Of a stretch of 64,000 nt of DNA, positions 17,350-26,099 are shown piece by piece (the first letter of the stretch is position 1; each line of letters opens with the position of its first letter). Made by a program: the position numbers and the translations under genes. Origin of the DNA: Thermolongibacillus altinsuensis (GTDB taxonomy: Bacteria; Bacillota; Bacilli; Bacillales; Anoxybacillaceae). The stretch spans positions 143,374 to 207,373 of the forward strand of contig NZ_SLUL01000006.1 in the NCBI RefSeq assembly GCF_004341205.1, read 5' to 3'. Below the pieces are notes generated by a model. The model saw only the letters and a program-made list of their open reading frames with translations, was not told the origin of the DNA and did not search any database.

Positions 17350-17460
17350 CTATTTTTTCTTTAGAAATACGGTGATAAACTCTTGATAAGTCTTACATTT
17401 CAACAATTGTTGCACCTTTTTATGATCATCGACAAGACTGCCTAGCAATTTTTTGTGAGA
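17350..17460 (-). pseudogene. 3' remnant of a PRD/EIIA-domain (LicR-like) regulator
   Basis: About 35 codons (HKKLLGSLVDDHKKVQQLL, then KTYQEFITVFLKKK) resemble the C-terminal end of EIIA domains found at the end of LicR-type activators. The upstream sequence is frameshifted and unrecognisable. Orientation and position relative to the terminator and EIIB fit licR. The call rests on a short match and on context. Confidence 0.4.
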
Positions 17461-17680
17461 CGATGACTAACCTCATAATAAGGTTCTAACGCTCTATTGA
17501 TAAACATTATCATTTTCAATTTCCTTTATGATAACAGAAATCAATTCACTCGAGAAAACAAAAATTTTCATTTTTTAAAGCATTTATGGTTGTTTTTTGT
17601 CGATTTTAGTAGATTAGTTCTTACAATAAATTCCGAAAATATTAAATATTTTTAATTAAATACGGAAAGGAGGGATTTCA

Positions 17681-18409
17681 TTGATTCATTTTCGCCAAGT
17701 CAATAAACATTACGGGAACTTCCATGTCCTTAAGGATATAAACCTTTCGATTCATCAAGGAGAAGTAGTCGTAATCATCGGACCGTCTGGTTCTGGGAAA
17801 AGTACGTTAGTTCGCTGTATTAATCGCCTTGAAACCATCACAAGCGGCGAATTGATTGTCGATAGCGTAAAAGTAAACGACAAAAATACGGATATTAACA
17901 ACTTGCGGCGTAACATCGGTATGGTGTTTCAGCACTTTAACTTGTACCCACATAAAACCGTGCTTCAAAACATTACATTAGCACCGATGAAAGTATTAGG
18001 AGTTTCGGAGAAAGAAGCAAAAGAAACCGCGATGTACTACTTAGAAAAAGTAGGAATTCCGGATAAAGCGAATGCTTATCCGGCGGAATTGTCAGGCGGA
18101 CAGCAACAACGTGTCGCCATTGCCCGCGGGCTAGCGATGAAACCGAAAATTATGTTGTTCGATGAACCGACATCGGCACTCGATCCAGAGACGATCGGAG
18201 AAGTGCTAGATGTCATGAAAAAGCTTGCGAAAGAAGGCATGACGATGGTCGTTGTGACCCATGAAATGGGATTTGCCCGTGAAGTAGCGGATCGCATTGT
18301 ATTCATGGACCAAGGGAGAATTCTCGAGGAAGCTCCACCAGAACAGTTTTTTGCCAATCCTCGCGAAGAACGAGCCCGTCTGTTTCTCAGCCGCATTCTT
18401 AACCACTAA
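17681..18409 (+). CDS. glnQ: Glutamine ABC transporter ATP-binding protein GlnQ
   Basis: The 242-residue polar-amino-acid ATPase has Walker [11 protein letters not shown]-loop [15 protein letters not shown], signature [17 protein letters not shown] and Walker [14 protein letters not shown]. The start is TTG 17681, directly after GGAAAGGAGGG; no ATG is near. The gene leads a four-gene block with binding protein and two permeases in B. subtilis glnQHMP order. It drives glutamine import. The 220 bp upstream are AT-rich and hold no obvious operator. Confidence 0.92.
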   Translation: MIHFRQVNKHYGNFHVLKDINLSIHQGEVVVIIGPSGSGKSTLVRCINRLETITSGELIVDSVKVNDKNTDINNLRRNIGMVFQHFNLYPHKTVLQNITLAPMKVLGVSEKEAKETAMYYLEKVGIPDKANAYPAELSGGQQQRVAIARGLAMKPKIMLFDEPTSALDPETIGEVLDVMKKLAKEGMTMVVVTHEMGFAREVADRIVFMDQGRILEEAPPEQFFANPREERARLFLSRILNH

Positions 18410-18429
18410 TAATAAAGGGGGATTTTCAA

Positions 18430-19293
18430 GTGAATTTAAAAAACATGTGGAAAAAAATCATTGGAATTGGCCTCGCTACGATGCTTAGCGCAATTGCTTT
18501 AGTTGGTTGCAGCAGCAGCGAAACTTCGACAGGAAGCAAAGAAAACGACTCGAAAACAACGGAAGCGCCAGCAACAGAAAGCACGTTGGATAAAATCAAA
18601 GAAAGAGGCAAACTCATTGTTGGTGTCAAGTATGATTTGAATCTCTTTGGTTTAAAAAACCCACAAACTGGAGAAGTAGAAGGATTTGATATCGATATTG
18701 CCAAAGGATTGGCAAAGAAAATTCTTGGCGATGAAAACAAAATTGAGTTAAAAGAAGTAACGTCAAAAACTCGCATTCCAATGCTAAATAATGGAGAAAT
18801 CGATGCGATCATTGCGACAATGACTATTACAGAAGAACGGAAAAAGGAAGTTGACTTCTCTGATGTCTACTTCATGGCTGGTCAATCCTTACTCGTCAAA
18901 AAAGACAGTAAAATCAACAGTATTAAAGATATTAAAAAAGGCGTAACCGTTTTAACGGCTAAGGGATCTACCTCCGCTCAAAACATTCGTGAAAAAGCCC
19001 CAGAAGCAACCGTTTTGGAGTTTGAAAACTACGCGGAAGCGTTTACAGCCTTAAAAGCTGGACAAGGTGATGCGTTGACGACGGACAATGCACTACTCTA
19101 TGGTATGGCGAAGCAAGACCCTAATTACCGAGTTGTCGACGAAACCTTTACTGAAGAGCCATATGGAATCGCTGTACGAAAAGGCGATCAGGAACTTCTA
19201 AACGTCATCAACGAATATCTCAAAGAATTGAAAGCTAGCGGTGAATATGACAAAATTTATGAAAAATGGATCGGAGAAAAGCCGAAACAATAA
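18430..19293 (+). CDS. glnH: Glutamine-binding lipoprotein GlnH
   Basis: The 287-residue precursor has a lipoprotein signal with lipobox ALVGC (Cys about residue 26), a Ser/Thr-rich linker and a family 3 solute-binding domain (RGKLIVGVKYDLNLFG, GFDIDIAKGLAKK, ATMTITEERKKEVDFSD). The start is GTG 18430 with GGGGG upstream. It binds glutamine outside the membrane for the GlnM/GlnP channel. A hairpin after the gene probably stabilises its message and keeps the binding protein in excess. Confidence 0.92.
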   Translation: MNLKNMWKKIIGIGLATMLSAIALVGCSSSETSTGSKENDSKTTEAPATESTLDKIKERGKLIVGVKYDLNLFGLKNPQTGEVEGFDIDIAKGLAKKILGDENKIELKEVTSKTRIPMLNNGEIDAIIATMTITEERKKEVDFSDVYFMAGQSLLVKKDSKINSIKDIKKGVTVLTAKGSTSAQNIREKAPEATVLEFENYAEAFTALKAGQGDALTTDNALLYGMAKQDPNYRVVDETFTEEPYGIAVRKGDQELLNVINEYLKELKASGEYDKIYEKWIGEKPKQ

Positions 19294-19311
19294 AAAATTT
19301 TGGTATATAAA

Positions 19312-19341
19312 CAGATGAGCGGATTCCCTTCCGCTCATCTG
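19312..19341 (+). terminator. Intra-operon hairpin after glnH
   Basis: CAGATGAGCGG/CCGCTCATCTG is a perfect 11-bp stem with an 8-nt loop and no U-tract. It lies between glnH and glnM and is more likely an mRNA-stabilising or partial-attenuation hairpin than a full terminator. Confidence 0.65.
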
Positions 19342-19375
19342 CTTCTTCTAAAGCGTAAAGGGGGATCACAACAAG

Positions 19376-20029
19376 ATGCTTAATTATTCCATTCTTATTG
19401 AACATTGGGATATGTATATGCAAGGGTTCACAAACACGTTGAAATCTAGTTTCCTTGCCTTAATCAGCAGCTTAGCACTCGGAACAATCATTGCTGTTTT
19501 TCGCATTGCACCCGTACGTCCGTTAAATTGGTTAGGGACGGCATACGTCGAATTTATACGAAACATCCCGCTCATTCTAATCGTATTTGTTTTCTTTGTG
19601 GGCCTCCCCACAATCGGCATTCGTTTGGATTCGTTCACGGCCGGAACTTTAGGGCTTACCGTTTACACCGCCGCTTTCATCGCCGAAGTCATTCGAGCAG
19701 GAATTCTCGCTGTTCCGAAAGGCCAGATGGAAGCAGGACGCTCATCAGGGCTTACCTATCTGCAAACGATGCGCTATATTATCTTGCCTCAAGCGATTAA
19801 AATGGTTATACCACCGCTTGGCAATCAATTTATCAATCTCGTCAAAAACTCTTCCGTCCTTGGCGTGATTGCTGGACTTGACCTCATGTACTTTGGAGAC
19901 TTAATCTCCTCGGAAACGTTTGTTACCTTTGACGTGTATATTTTCGTCGCCATGTTTTATCTCATTTTAACCGTTCCGCTCAGCCTCGGCGTTGGTTTTC
20001 TTGAGCGCCGCTTGGCCAGAAGCCGATAA
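19376..20029 (+). CDS. glnM: Glutamine ABC transporter permease GlnM
   Basis: The 217-residue His/Glu/Gln-type permease has the family start (GFTNTLKSSFLALISSL), the FIRNIPLILIVFVFFVGLP segment and the coupling loop EAGRSSGLTYLQTMRYIILPQA. It follows AAAGGGGG and is followed 14 bp later by its paralogue GlnP. The two should pair into the membrane channel of the glutamine importer. Confidence 0.92.
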   Translation: MLNYSILIEHWDMYMQGFTNTLKSSFLALISSLALGTIIAVFRIAPVRPLNWLGTAYVEFIRNIPLILIVFVFFVGLPTIGIRLDSFTAGTLGLTVYTAAFIAEVIRAGILAVPKGQMEAGRSSGLTYLQTMRYIILPQAIKMVIPPLGNQFINLVKNSSVLGVIAGLDLMYFGDLISSETFVTFDVYIFVAMFYLILTVPLSLGVGFLERRLARSR

Positions 20030-20043
20030 AAGGAGGATGACAA

Positions 20044-20694
20044 ATGGATTTTATCGGTGCATACTCTCCTGCTCATTTGAAATTTTTGCTCGAAGGTTTT
20101 TTGGTTACGCTTGAAGTCGCTTTTATATCCATTGTGTTCAGTTTTGCCATTGGCATCGTGATTGGAGTGTTGCGCTATGGACGAATTCCTGTCGTTTCCC
20201 AAGTTCTAGCGGTAGGAGTGGAAACGATTCGCAACCTGCCGCTGTTGTTGATTATTTTCTTTACCTACTTTGCCCTTCCAGAGATCGGTTTGAAACTCGA
20301 CAAATTTTATGCGGCCATTTTAGCGTTGGTCATTTTTGAATCAGCGATGCTGTCGGAAATTGTCCGCAGCGGATTAAATTCAATCGAAAAAGGACAGATT
20401 GAAGCCGCTCGCTCATCCGGACTTACTTATATGCAAACGTTATGGCACATCATACTGCCGCAAGCGCTGCGCCGTATGGTTCCGCCGATTGTAGGACAGT
20501 TCATCTCTTTATTGAAAGACACCTCGTTAGCGGTCGTCATTGCGTTACCGGAACTGATGAATCACGCTCAAATTATTAACGGCAGAAATGTGAATTATGT
20601 GATTCCTATTTTCTTGCTAGTTGCTATCATGTACTTTATCGTAAACTACTCATTATCATTGATTTCTAGACGATTAGAGAATAGATACCTATAA
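20044..20694 (+). CDS. glnP: Glutamine ABC transporter permease GlnP
   Basis: The 216-residue permease is paralogous to GlnM, with GFLVTLEVAFISIVFSF, TIRNLPLLLIIFFTYFALP and the coupling loop EAARSSGLTYMQTLWHIILPQA. The AAAGGAGGATGACAA sequence gives a strong ribosome binding site before ATG 20044. It completes the glnQHMP set. No terminator is evident before the kinase gene 92 bp downstream, so co-transcription is possible. Confidence 0.92.
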   Translation: MDFIGAYSPAHLKFLLEGFLVTLEVAFISIVFSFAIGIVIGVLRYGRIPVVSQVLAVGVETIRNLPLLLIIFFTYFALPEIGLKLDKFYAAILALVIFESAMLSEIVRSGLNSIEKGQIEAARSSGLTYMQTLWHIILPQALRRMVPPIVGQFISLLKDTSLAVVIALPELMNHAQIINGRNVNYVIPIFLLVAIMYFIVNYSLSLISRRLENRYL

Positions 20695-20785
20695 AACAAC
20701 AAAAATTCCAATATCTTCTTAATCTCCGTTTCCTGTATAATAGGAAATGGGGATTATTCGTTTCAGAATGGAAAAGGAGAAAACG

Positions 20786-22054
20786 ATGCGTGAACGCCTT
20801 TTAATATTCGTAATTCTTATGCTAGCTACCGCCCTTTTCGGAGAAATGAAAGTGAATCCGTTCGGAAGCTTTTTCCGCTTTTCATTAGGGAGCGCTGTGT
20901 TCTTTTTTGGTCTCATCTGGTTTCAGTCCATTCCGATCCTGCTCACCGGTTTTTGCACGGGACTGTTTATTATGGGATTCCGAATCGCTATTGATATGCT
21001 GATGGGACAAGCATTATGGTTCGATAGTCTATTGACCCATTTACCGGCCGCTTTTTACTATTTTAGCTTTGCTTTATTTGTGCATGTAACTAGGATTCTC
21101 CAATACATGGAGTTTCCAATTCGCGTAGGGTTGCTTGGTGCAGCAATTGATTTCGCCTCTAATATCATTGAATTGCTCATTCGGCAGCTTCTTGGGGAAT
21201 CTCTTGTGGTCACACGCGAGATCATTTTTATGTTACTTTTATTCGGCACTTTTCGAAGTTTCTGCGTGGTAGGATTGTACAATATTTTAAAGATTCAGCA
21301 AATACGAACTTTTGGAGAAGCGCGTCGGCAGGAGTTGGAGCGTCTTGTCATGATTAATACGAGCCTCTATGAGGAAATGTTCTACTTGCGTAAGTCCATG
21401 AGCCACATGGAAGAAATTACACGAAAAAGCTATGAACTTTATATGCAACTAATGGAATCAGAAAAAGTGGAACCGAGCACAGCCCTCTACATTGCAGAAC
21501 ATGTACACGAAGTAAAAAAAGATTCGCAACGAATTTTGGCTGGTTTGTCCAAACTAATGAAGCAAGAACAGTTGAATTTGCGTCTTCCGATAACGGAGCT
21601 TTGTGGAATGGTCATTCGCGCCAACCAAAAATATGCGGAACTATTAGGAAAATCGATTCGTTTTAGTGAGGAATGCAGCGTGAATTTGTCCACTAACCAT
21701 GTATATGCACTTCTTTCTGTGTTGAATAATTTAGTATCAAATGCTGTCGAAGCCATTTCCTCTTCAGGATGGATTGGACTTCGTGCTGAGTTGGATCAGG
21801 AAGAAATCGTGTTCTACGTTACCGACTCCGGTCCGGGAATTCCTAAAGAAGACTGGGATTGGGTGTTTCAACCGGGATTTACGACAAAATATGATGAAAA
21901 CGGAAACCCATCAACAGGGATTGGATTAACCCATGCGCAGGAGATTGTCCAAAGTTTCAAGGGGCGTATACAGTTAACGTACGATGAGTACAATCGAACA
22001 CAGTTTCAAGTCAGAATTCCGGCTGATCAACTGTTTCGAAAGGAGGCTACCTAA
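20786..22054 (+). CDS. glnK: Sensor histidine kinase, GlnK (YcbA)-like
   Basis: The N-terminal half holds about six membrane helices and no large external domain, so it may sense through the membrane or a transporter. The transmitter has HVHEVKKD as probable phospho-acceptor, the N-box NNLVSNAVEAI, G1 DSGPGIP and G2 STGIGLTHAQEI. ATG 20786 is chosen because AAAGGAGA lies 5 bp upstream. The gene overlaps the response-regulator gene (TAATG). In B. subtilis GlnK/GlnL respond to glutamine; the position behind glnQHMP supports that role. Confidence 0.87.
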   Translation: MRERLLIFVILMLATALFGEMKVNPFGSFFRFSLGSAVFFFGLIWFQSIPILLTGFCTGLFIMGFRIAIDMLMGQALWFDSLLTHLPAAFYYFSFALFVHVTRILQYMEFPIRVGLLGAAIDFASNIIELLIRQLLGESLVVTREIIFMLLLFGTFRSFCVVGLYNILKIQQIRTFGEARRQELERLVMINTSLYEEMFYLRKSMSHMEEITRKSYELYMQLMESEKVEPSTALYIAEHVHEVKKDSQRILAGLSKLMKQEQLNLRLPITELCGMVIRANQKYAELLGKSIRFSEECSVNLSTNHVYALLSVLNNLVSNAVEAISSSGWIGLRAELDQEEIVFYVTDSGPGIPKEDWDWVFQPGFTTKYDENGNPSTGIGLTHAQEIVQSFKGRIQLTYDEYNRTQFQVRIPADQLFRKEAT

Positions 22055-23004
22055 TGTCGCTACGTTTTTTTCTAATTGAAGATGATGCTGTTATTCGAAA
22101 AATGCTAGAGAAAATCATTACGGAAAGCGGACTTGGTGAAGTAGTAGGACAAGCAGAGGACGGCCTTCACGTATCGATCGACCAGTTGTACTCAGTCGAT
22201 GTAGTGCTAATCGATCTGCTGATGCCGGGCCTTGATGGGATTCAAACAATGAAAAAATTAAAGGCGGAAGGATTTACTGGCCCGTTTGTTATGATTTCTC
22301 AGGTAGAAAACAAGGAGATGGTGGGGCAAGCTTACCTTCATGGCGTAGATACATATATTCAAAAACCGATTAACCGTTATGAAGTCATATCCGTATTAAA
22401 AAGAGTAGCTGATCATCTTTCTCTCGTTTCTTCACTTGATTCCATTCGCCGATTTTTGCAAGTGGTAGATGACAAAAGAAAAAATAGCTATGATTTCGAC
22501 AGCAATTATTCATTGCATCGTTCCATTACTTATACTTACGAGAAAAATAGTCTTGAACAGAAGGTACGACAACTTCTTCTTGTATTAGGCATTGCCGGTG
22601 AAGCTGGGTCATCTGATTTATTGCATATTATGAAGTGGTTGTCAGAAAGAGAACGGAGAGGAAAAACGATACACGATTTGCCACAGCTGAAAGAATTATA
22701 TATGCAAATATTGTGTCAAATGCACAGTACCCAAGATGAACATTCGCTTCAAAAAGAAATGCGCGCCATGGAACAGCGAATTCGTCGGTTGGTCTTTCAA
22801 GCCTTTACCCACTTATCTTCGCTTGGTTTAACCGACTACGCGAATCCCACCTTCGAGCACTTCGCCCCACGCTTGTTTGATTTCGAGGAAATCCGCCTTC
22901 GCATGCAGGAACTAGAAGCTGGCGAAAAAACAACGAAATGCCGAATCAATGTGAGAAAATTTTTGTCCGCCTTTTATATGGAAGTGAAAAGCATTTATGA
23001 TTAG
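22054..23004 (+). CDS. glnL: Response regulator with YcbB domain, GlnL-like
   Basis: The 316-residue protein has an N-terminal receiver domain (acidic pocket EDD, phospho-acceptor Asp in VVLIDLLMPGLDG, conserved Lys in IQKPINR) followed by a long helical output domain (about residues 150-316) of the rare YcbB type rather than a common winged helix. Translation is coupled to the kinase by a 1-bp overlap. B. subtilis GlnL activates glutaminase and glutamine-transporter genes; glnQHMP is the obvious local target here, which is inference. Confidence 0.88.
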   Translation: MSLRFFLIEDDAVIRKMLEKIITESGLGEVVGQAEDGLHVSIDQLYSVDVVLIDLLMPGLDGIQTMKKLKAEGFTGPFVMISQVENKEMVGQAYLHGVDTYIQKPINRYEVISVLKRVADHLSLVSSLDSIRRFLQVVDDKRKNSYDFDSNYSLHRSITYTYEKNSLEQKVRQLLLVLGIAGEAGSSDLLHIMKWLSERERRGKTIHDLPQLKELYMQILCQMHSTQDEHSLQKEMRAMEQRIRRLVFQAFTHLSSLGLTDYANPTFEHFAPRLFDFEEIRLRMQELEAGEKTTKCRINVRKFLSAFYMEVKSIYD

Positions 23005-23007
23005 TAC

Positions 23008-23227
23008 ATAGATTCAAGTTGAGTTTCCGACATATCTCATCATGAATAGAAGACCGCTTTTCTGCCATAGGCGGCAAGATTTTTCTTGCCGCCCCGGCAT
23101 GCTAGAAGCATGCCGATTCCGAACGTAAAACGCATGACAGACAAATTCATTTGTCTGATGGCGTTTTCGTTCGGGGAAGTGGCAGAAAAGCTTGTTTATG
23201 TCGGAAAATTAAGCTTATCATATATAG
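23008..23227 (+). repeat. Cloverleaf-forming interspersed repeat, copy 2
   Basis: A full-length copy begins 3 bp after the glnL stop. The outer stem TTTCCGACATA/TATGTCGGAAA and second stem GCTTTTCTGCCA/TGGCAGAAAAGC are perfect here, enclosing the three internal hairpins described for copy 1. It is nearly identical to copy 3 and abuts a broken IS on its right. Confidence 0.88.
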
Positions 23228-23259
23228 TTCTCTTTTTAAGAACCGATGGTGTTGCAAAA

Positions 23260-24162
23260 CTAGAGTAAAAACTCAAAATTGTGCATAAGAATGCATAATT
23301 GTACATGCAGTAAATAGCGATGAAACCCATACCAACGTGGTTGTTCTAAACCATCATTCTTTAAACGGTTAAATGTCTGCTCGATTGAGTTGCGAAAACG
23401 AAACAACCACTTTCCGAATTCTGTTTTCAAAAACGGAGGAATCACTCGACCATAGGCATCTTTTCGTTTATCACTATTTCGAGGATTAATTGGTGAAACA
23501 AAAAAGATTCCGATTTATTTGGCCATTTGACGGACTTTTTCACTGTCGTAGGCGGCATCTCCAAGGGCAAACTCAATGTCCCATTCCTTCACAGACGGAA
23601 ATAATTTGAGCGCAACGGCTGCATCATTTCGATTGGCCGTCGTGAAGACATGGGATAAGATGATTCCTCTAGTAGTTGTACAAAGGTGCAACTTATATCC
23701 TTTGAACCAGTTATACCGAGTCGAAATTCCCCATCTCGCTTGAGAATCATAGAGACTGCTTCGGAGTACGGTACTGTCGATGATGACGATTTTTGGATAC
23801 CGAACTCCTAAATCTTTGAGAAGTTGGGCGTTAAAAACGGAAAAGCCTTGTTCTCGAAACCACTTACCTGCACGTGAAAACGTAGATAGATGGGGAACCT
23901 CTTTCAGGCCGCAAATCCACCGGAGATAGCCAAATCGATCGAGTGTATCAACTAACTGGCGTAAAGAGTCAATGGAAAAATAGGTTTTTAAAAAGAAACA
24001 TTTTAATAATGATTTTTTCGAAATCGGTGGTCGTCCTGTCATATAAGATGTTTCTGGGAAAGAAAGTTGATCGATGTATTGAAATAACGCCTGTAAAAGA
24101 GGATCCATTTCGCTATTTATTGCATGTTCAGTAACAAAATTGGAAATCATGATAGTGTCCAT
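23260..24162 (-). pseudogene. DDE transposase (IS4/IS5-like superfamily) with one internal stop
   Basis: The sequence encodes a DDE transposase with an N-terminal dimerisation-type domain (TGRPPISKKSLLKCFFLK), a catalytic Asp in IVIIDSTVLRSS, a second in FALGDAAYDSEK, and the C-terminal FRFRNSIEQTFNRLKNDGLEQP segment with the catalytic Glu. A TAA at 23515-23517 (probably from CAA) interrupts an otherwise continuous frame between KVRQMAK and IGIFFVSP. ATG 24162 is the likely start. The element is inserted in an IS3-type orfA remnant. Its exact ends were not resolved. Confidence 0.8.
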
Positions 24163-24164
24163 CC

Positions 24165-24205
24165 CTTGGAAATGTGTTTTTTGGTCACTGTATATGATTT
24201 CCAAG
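24165..24205. repeat. Inverted repeat near the right end of the DDE element
   Basis: CTTGGAAAT (24165-24173) and ATTTCCAAG (24197-24205) are perfect 9-bp inverted repeats at the junction with the IS3 orfA fragment. They may be part of the IS terminal structure. Confidence 0.4.
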
Positions 24206-24211
24206 ACGGTG

Positions 24212-24424
24212 GATTTTTTCTTCCTCCAGCCTTTTGATTTCAGCTGAAGAAGGAGAGGAAACGATTTCTTGCCCTAGTTGTCCTTCTTCGTATGCCTTCA
24301 CCCCTCTTTGTACGAGATTAGGGCTAAGCTCGTATCTTCTAGCTACCAATGCTTTATTTCCGACTTCTAATGCTTCTTTCACTACTTGTAGCTTAAATTC
24401 CTTCGAATGTTTTCTTCGTTTCAT
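24212..24424 (-). pseudogene. IS3-family transposase OrfA fragment
   Basis: About 70 residues form the helix-turn-helix of IS3-type OrfA (MKRRKHSKEFKLQVVKEAL, ALVARRYELSPNLVQRGVKAYEEG). Similarity stops after KRLEEE, where the usual leucine zipper should continue, at the junction with the DDE element. The matching OrfB is absent here. ATG 24424 has a weak GGGGG upstream. Confidence 0.75.
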
Positions 24425-24524
24425 GTATATCAAAAGCCCCCTTCATTTGGTCACTTCGATTATAAAAAACACCTTATCGAGTGTCCAAATTCATTAGCGG
24501 GCTAATGAGTGATCAAGTATTTTA

Positions 24525-24559
24525 CTAAAAAAGAAGAGCCCATTCGTAAGGCTCTTCTT
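24525..24559 (-). terminator. Terminator of the YdcZ/GNAT pair
   Basis: AAGAAGAGCC/GGCTCTTCTT is a perfect 10-bp stem followed on the minus strand by TTTTTT. Confidence 0.85.
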
Positions 24560-24603
24560 CGCTATGCAAGGACATCTTTTTAGAAAAAAGTTTATTCTCT
24601 GTT

Positions 24604-25050
24604 CTATGATGAAACACTCCCCCGATATATAAAGAACAGAGCCGTCAACATGAACCCTAAACCAAGCAAACGGTTTACATTCATCGGATTTTTTTGCACG
24701 CCGAACAAACCAAAATGATCAATGATCATGCTGATGATCACTTGCCCAATGATGGCTGCAAAAATGGTTAATGCCACCCCTATATTCGGTACAGAAATAA
24801 TCGCGAAAGTCACGAAAAGGGCCCCTAACAAACCGCCAAGCAAATTCCATTTAGGTACTTGAAGCAAATGAGTGATTTGCCCTTTTCCAATAAATAAAAC
24901 CAAAAATGTTAAAAATAGCGTTCCGACAAAAAATGAAGTAAACGCGCCTTCAACACTGCCGATTTTTTTGCCGAGACTTCCGTTTATAGGAGCCTGAATC
25001 CCCGCCATCATTCCGCCTAACAAAGCTAAAATGATATACAATATTTTCAT
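24604..25050 (-). CDS. YdcZ-family (DUF606) DMT transporter
   Basis: The 148-residue protein has five helices and the family pattern GGMMAGIQAPINGSLGKKIGS and WNLLGGLLGALFVT, characteristic of the half-size YdcZ/DUF606 branch of the drug/metabolite transporters, which work as dimers. ATG 25050 follows AGGAGAGG; the upstream in-frame start at 25077 lacks a ribosome binding site. It lies 49 bp downstream of a GNAT gene on the same strand. The substrate is unknown. Confidence 0.8.
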   Translation of the reverse strand: MKILYIILALLGGMMAGIQAPINGSLGKKIGSVEGAFTSFFVGTLFLTFLVLFIGKGQITHLLQVPKWNLLGGLLGALFVTFAIISVPNIGVALTIFAAIIGQVIISMIIDHFGLFGVQKNPMNVNRLLGLGFMLTALFFIYRGSVSS

Positions 25051-25099
25051 TTTATCCTCTCCTAATAAGTGATTCATGACAATCTATTGTTTTGGGACT

Positions 25100-25612
25100 T
25101 TACTCTTCTGTCGGTTTTTCAGGACCATTCAGATCCAACTGGTAAAAAACAAGATCAAGCCATTTGCCAAACTTAAAGCCTGCTTTTTTGATTGTTCCTG
25201 AATAGGTAAAACCTAATCGTTCGTGTAATTTTATGCTTTCTTCATTAGCCGAATCAATTCCAGCAACAAGTGTGGCATATTCTTGTTCATTGGCAATTCT
25301 TATAAGTTTCTTTAACAATTTGGTGCCAATTCCTTTTTTTCGATAATCTTTATGTACATAAACGGAATGCTCAATGGTATATTTATATGCTGGGCGTGTT
25401 CGAAATGGACCAAAAGTAGCAAAACCAATAACCTTATTATTTTCCTCGAACACTAGAACTGGATACCCGCCTTCGATCTTCTGTTTATACCATGACTTTA
25501 TATATTCCATTGTATAAGGTTTATAGTCATAAACGGCCGTCGTATTGATGATTGCATCGTTATAAATCTCTAAAATATCGTTTAAATCCTTCTCTTGAAT
25601 ATGTCTAATCAT
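25100..25612 (-). CDS. GNAT N-acetyltransferase, phosphinothricin/methionine-sulfoximine type
   Basis: The 170-residue protein matches the Pat/YwnH branch: IYNDAIINTTAVYDY at the N-terminus, GFATFGPFRTRPAYKYTIEHSVYV in the core, the acetyl-CoA loop YRKKGIGTKLLKKL and the end HERLGFTYSGTIKKAGFKFGKW. Members acetylate glutamate analogues such as methionine sulfoximine or phosphinothricin, protecting glutamine synthetase. AGGAGGAGG-like sequence precedes the ATG. Repeat copy 3 begins 55 bp upstream and may contain or displace its promoter. Confidence 0.85.
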   Translation of the reverse strand: MIRHIQEKDLNDILEIYNDAIINTTAVYDYKPYTMEYIKSWYKQKIEGGYPVLVFEENNKVIGFATFGPFRTRPAYKYTIEHSVYVHKDYRKKGIGTKLLKKLIRIANEQEYATLVAGIDSANEESIKLHERLGFTYSGTIKKAGFKFGKWLDLVFYQLDLNGPEKPTEE

Positions 25613-25666
25613 GTTGAGTCCTCCTCCTCAAATCGAATTTCGATTTTCGCATCTATTTCGCATCTA

Positions 25667-25887
25667 TATAGATTCAAGTTGAGTTTCCGACATATCTCAT
25701 CATGAATAGAAGACCGCTTTTCTGCCATAGGCGGCAAGATGTTTCTTGCCGCCCCGGCATGCTAGAAGCATGCCGATTCCGAACGTAAAACGCATGACAG
25801 ACAAATTCATTTGTCTGATGGCGTTTTTGTTCGGAGAAGTGGCAGAAAAGCTTGTTTATGTCGGAAAATTAAGCTTATCATATATAC
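25667..25887 (+). repeat. Cloverleaf-forming interspersed repeat, copy 3
   Basis: A full copy, almost identical to copy 2 with a few point differences and all stems retained. It occupies the space between the divergent GNAT and EamA genes. Confidence 0.88.
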
Positions 25888-26099
25888 TCCAAAATAATAT
25901 GTTATCCCTCTCTTCTTTCTCTCTTCTCTCCCCACCTTCCTTCAAACCTCTCGCAAAAACTTGACTTACACGAAAAATGAAAGAAGAAATATACACCAAA
26001 ATATGTTATATTCATTCTATACGATTTTTCAGAAAACATTTGGAAGAATCACCAACCAATTCATTCACAGAAACATTCCGTATTCGGGAGAGAGAAAAC

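Noticed and set aside
17350..17460. Functional small regulator
   Set aside because: No start codon or ribosome binding site, and only the end of an EIIA-like domain is recognisable; treated as a remnant.
23086..23268. Short open frame inside repeat copy 2 (also in copy 3 at 25746)
   Set aside because: It lies wholly across the inverted-repeat structure, has no ribosome binding site and is duplicated only because the repeat is.
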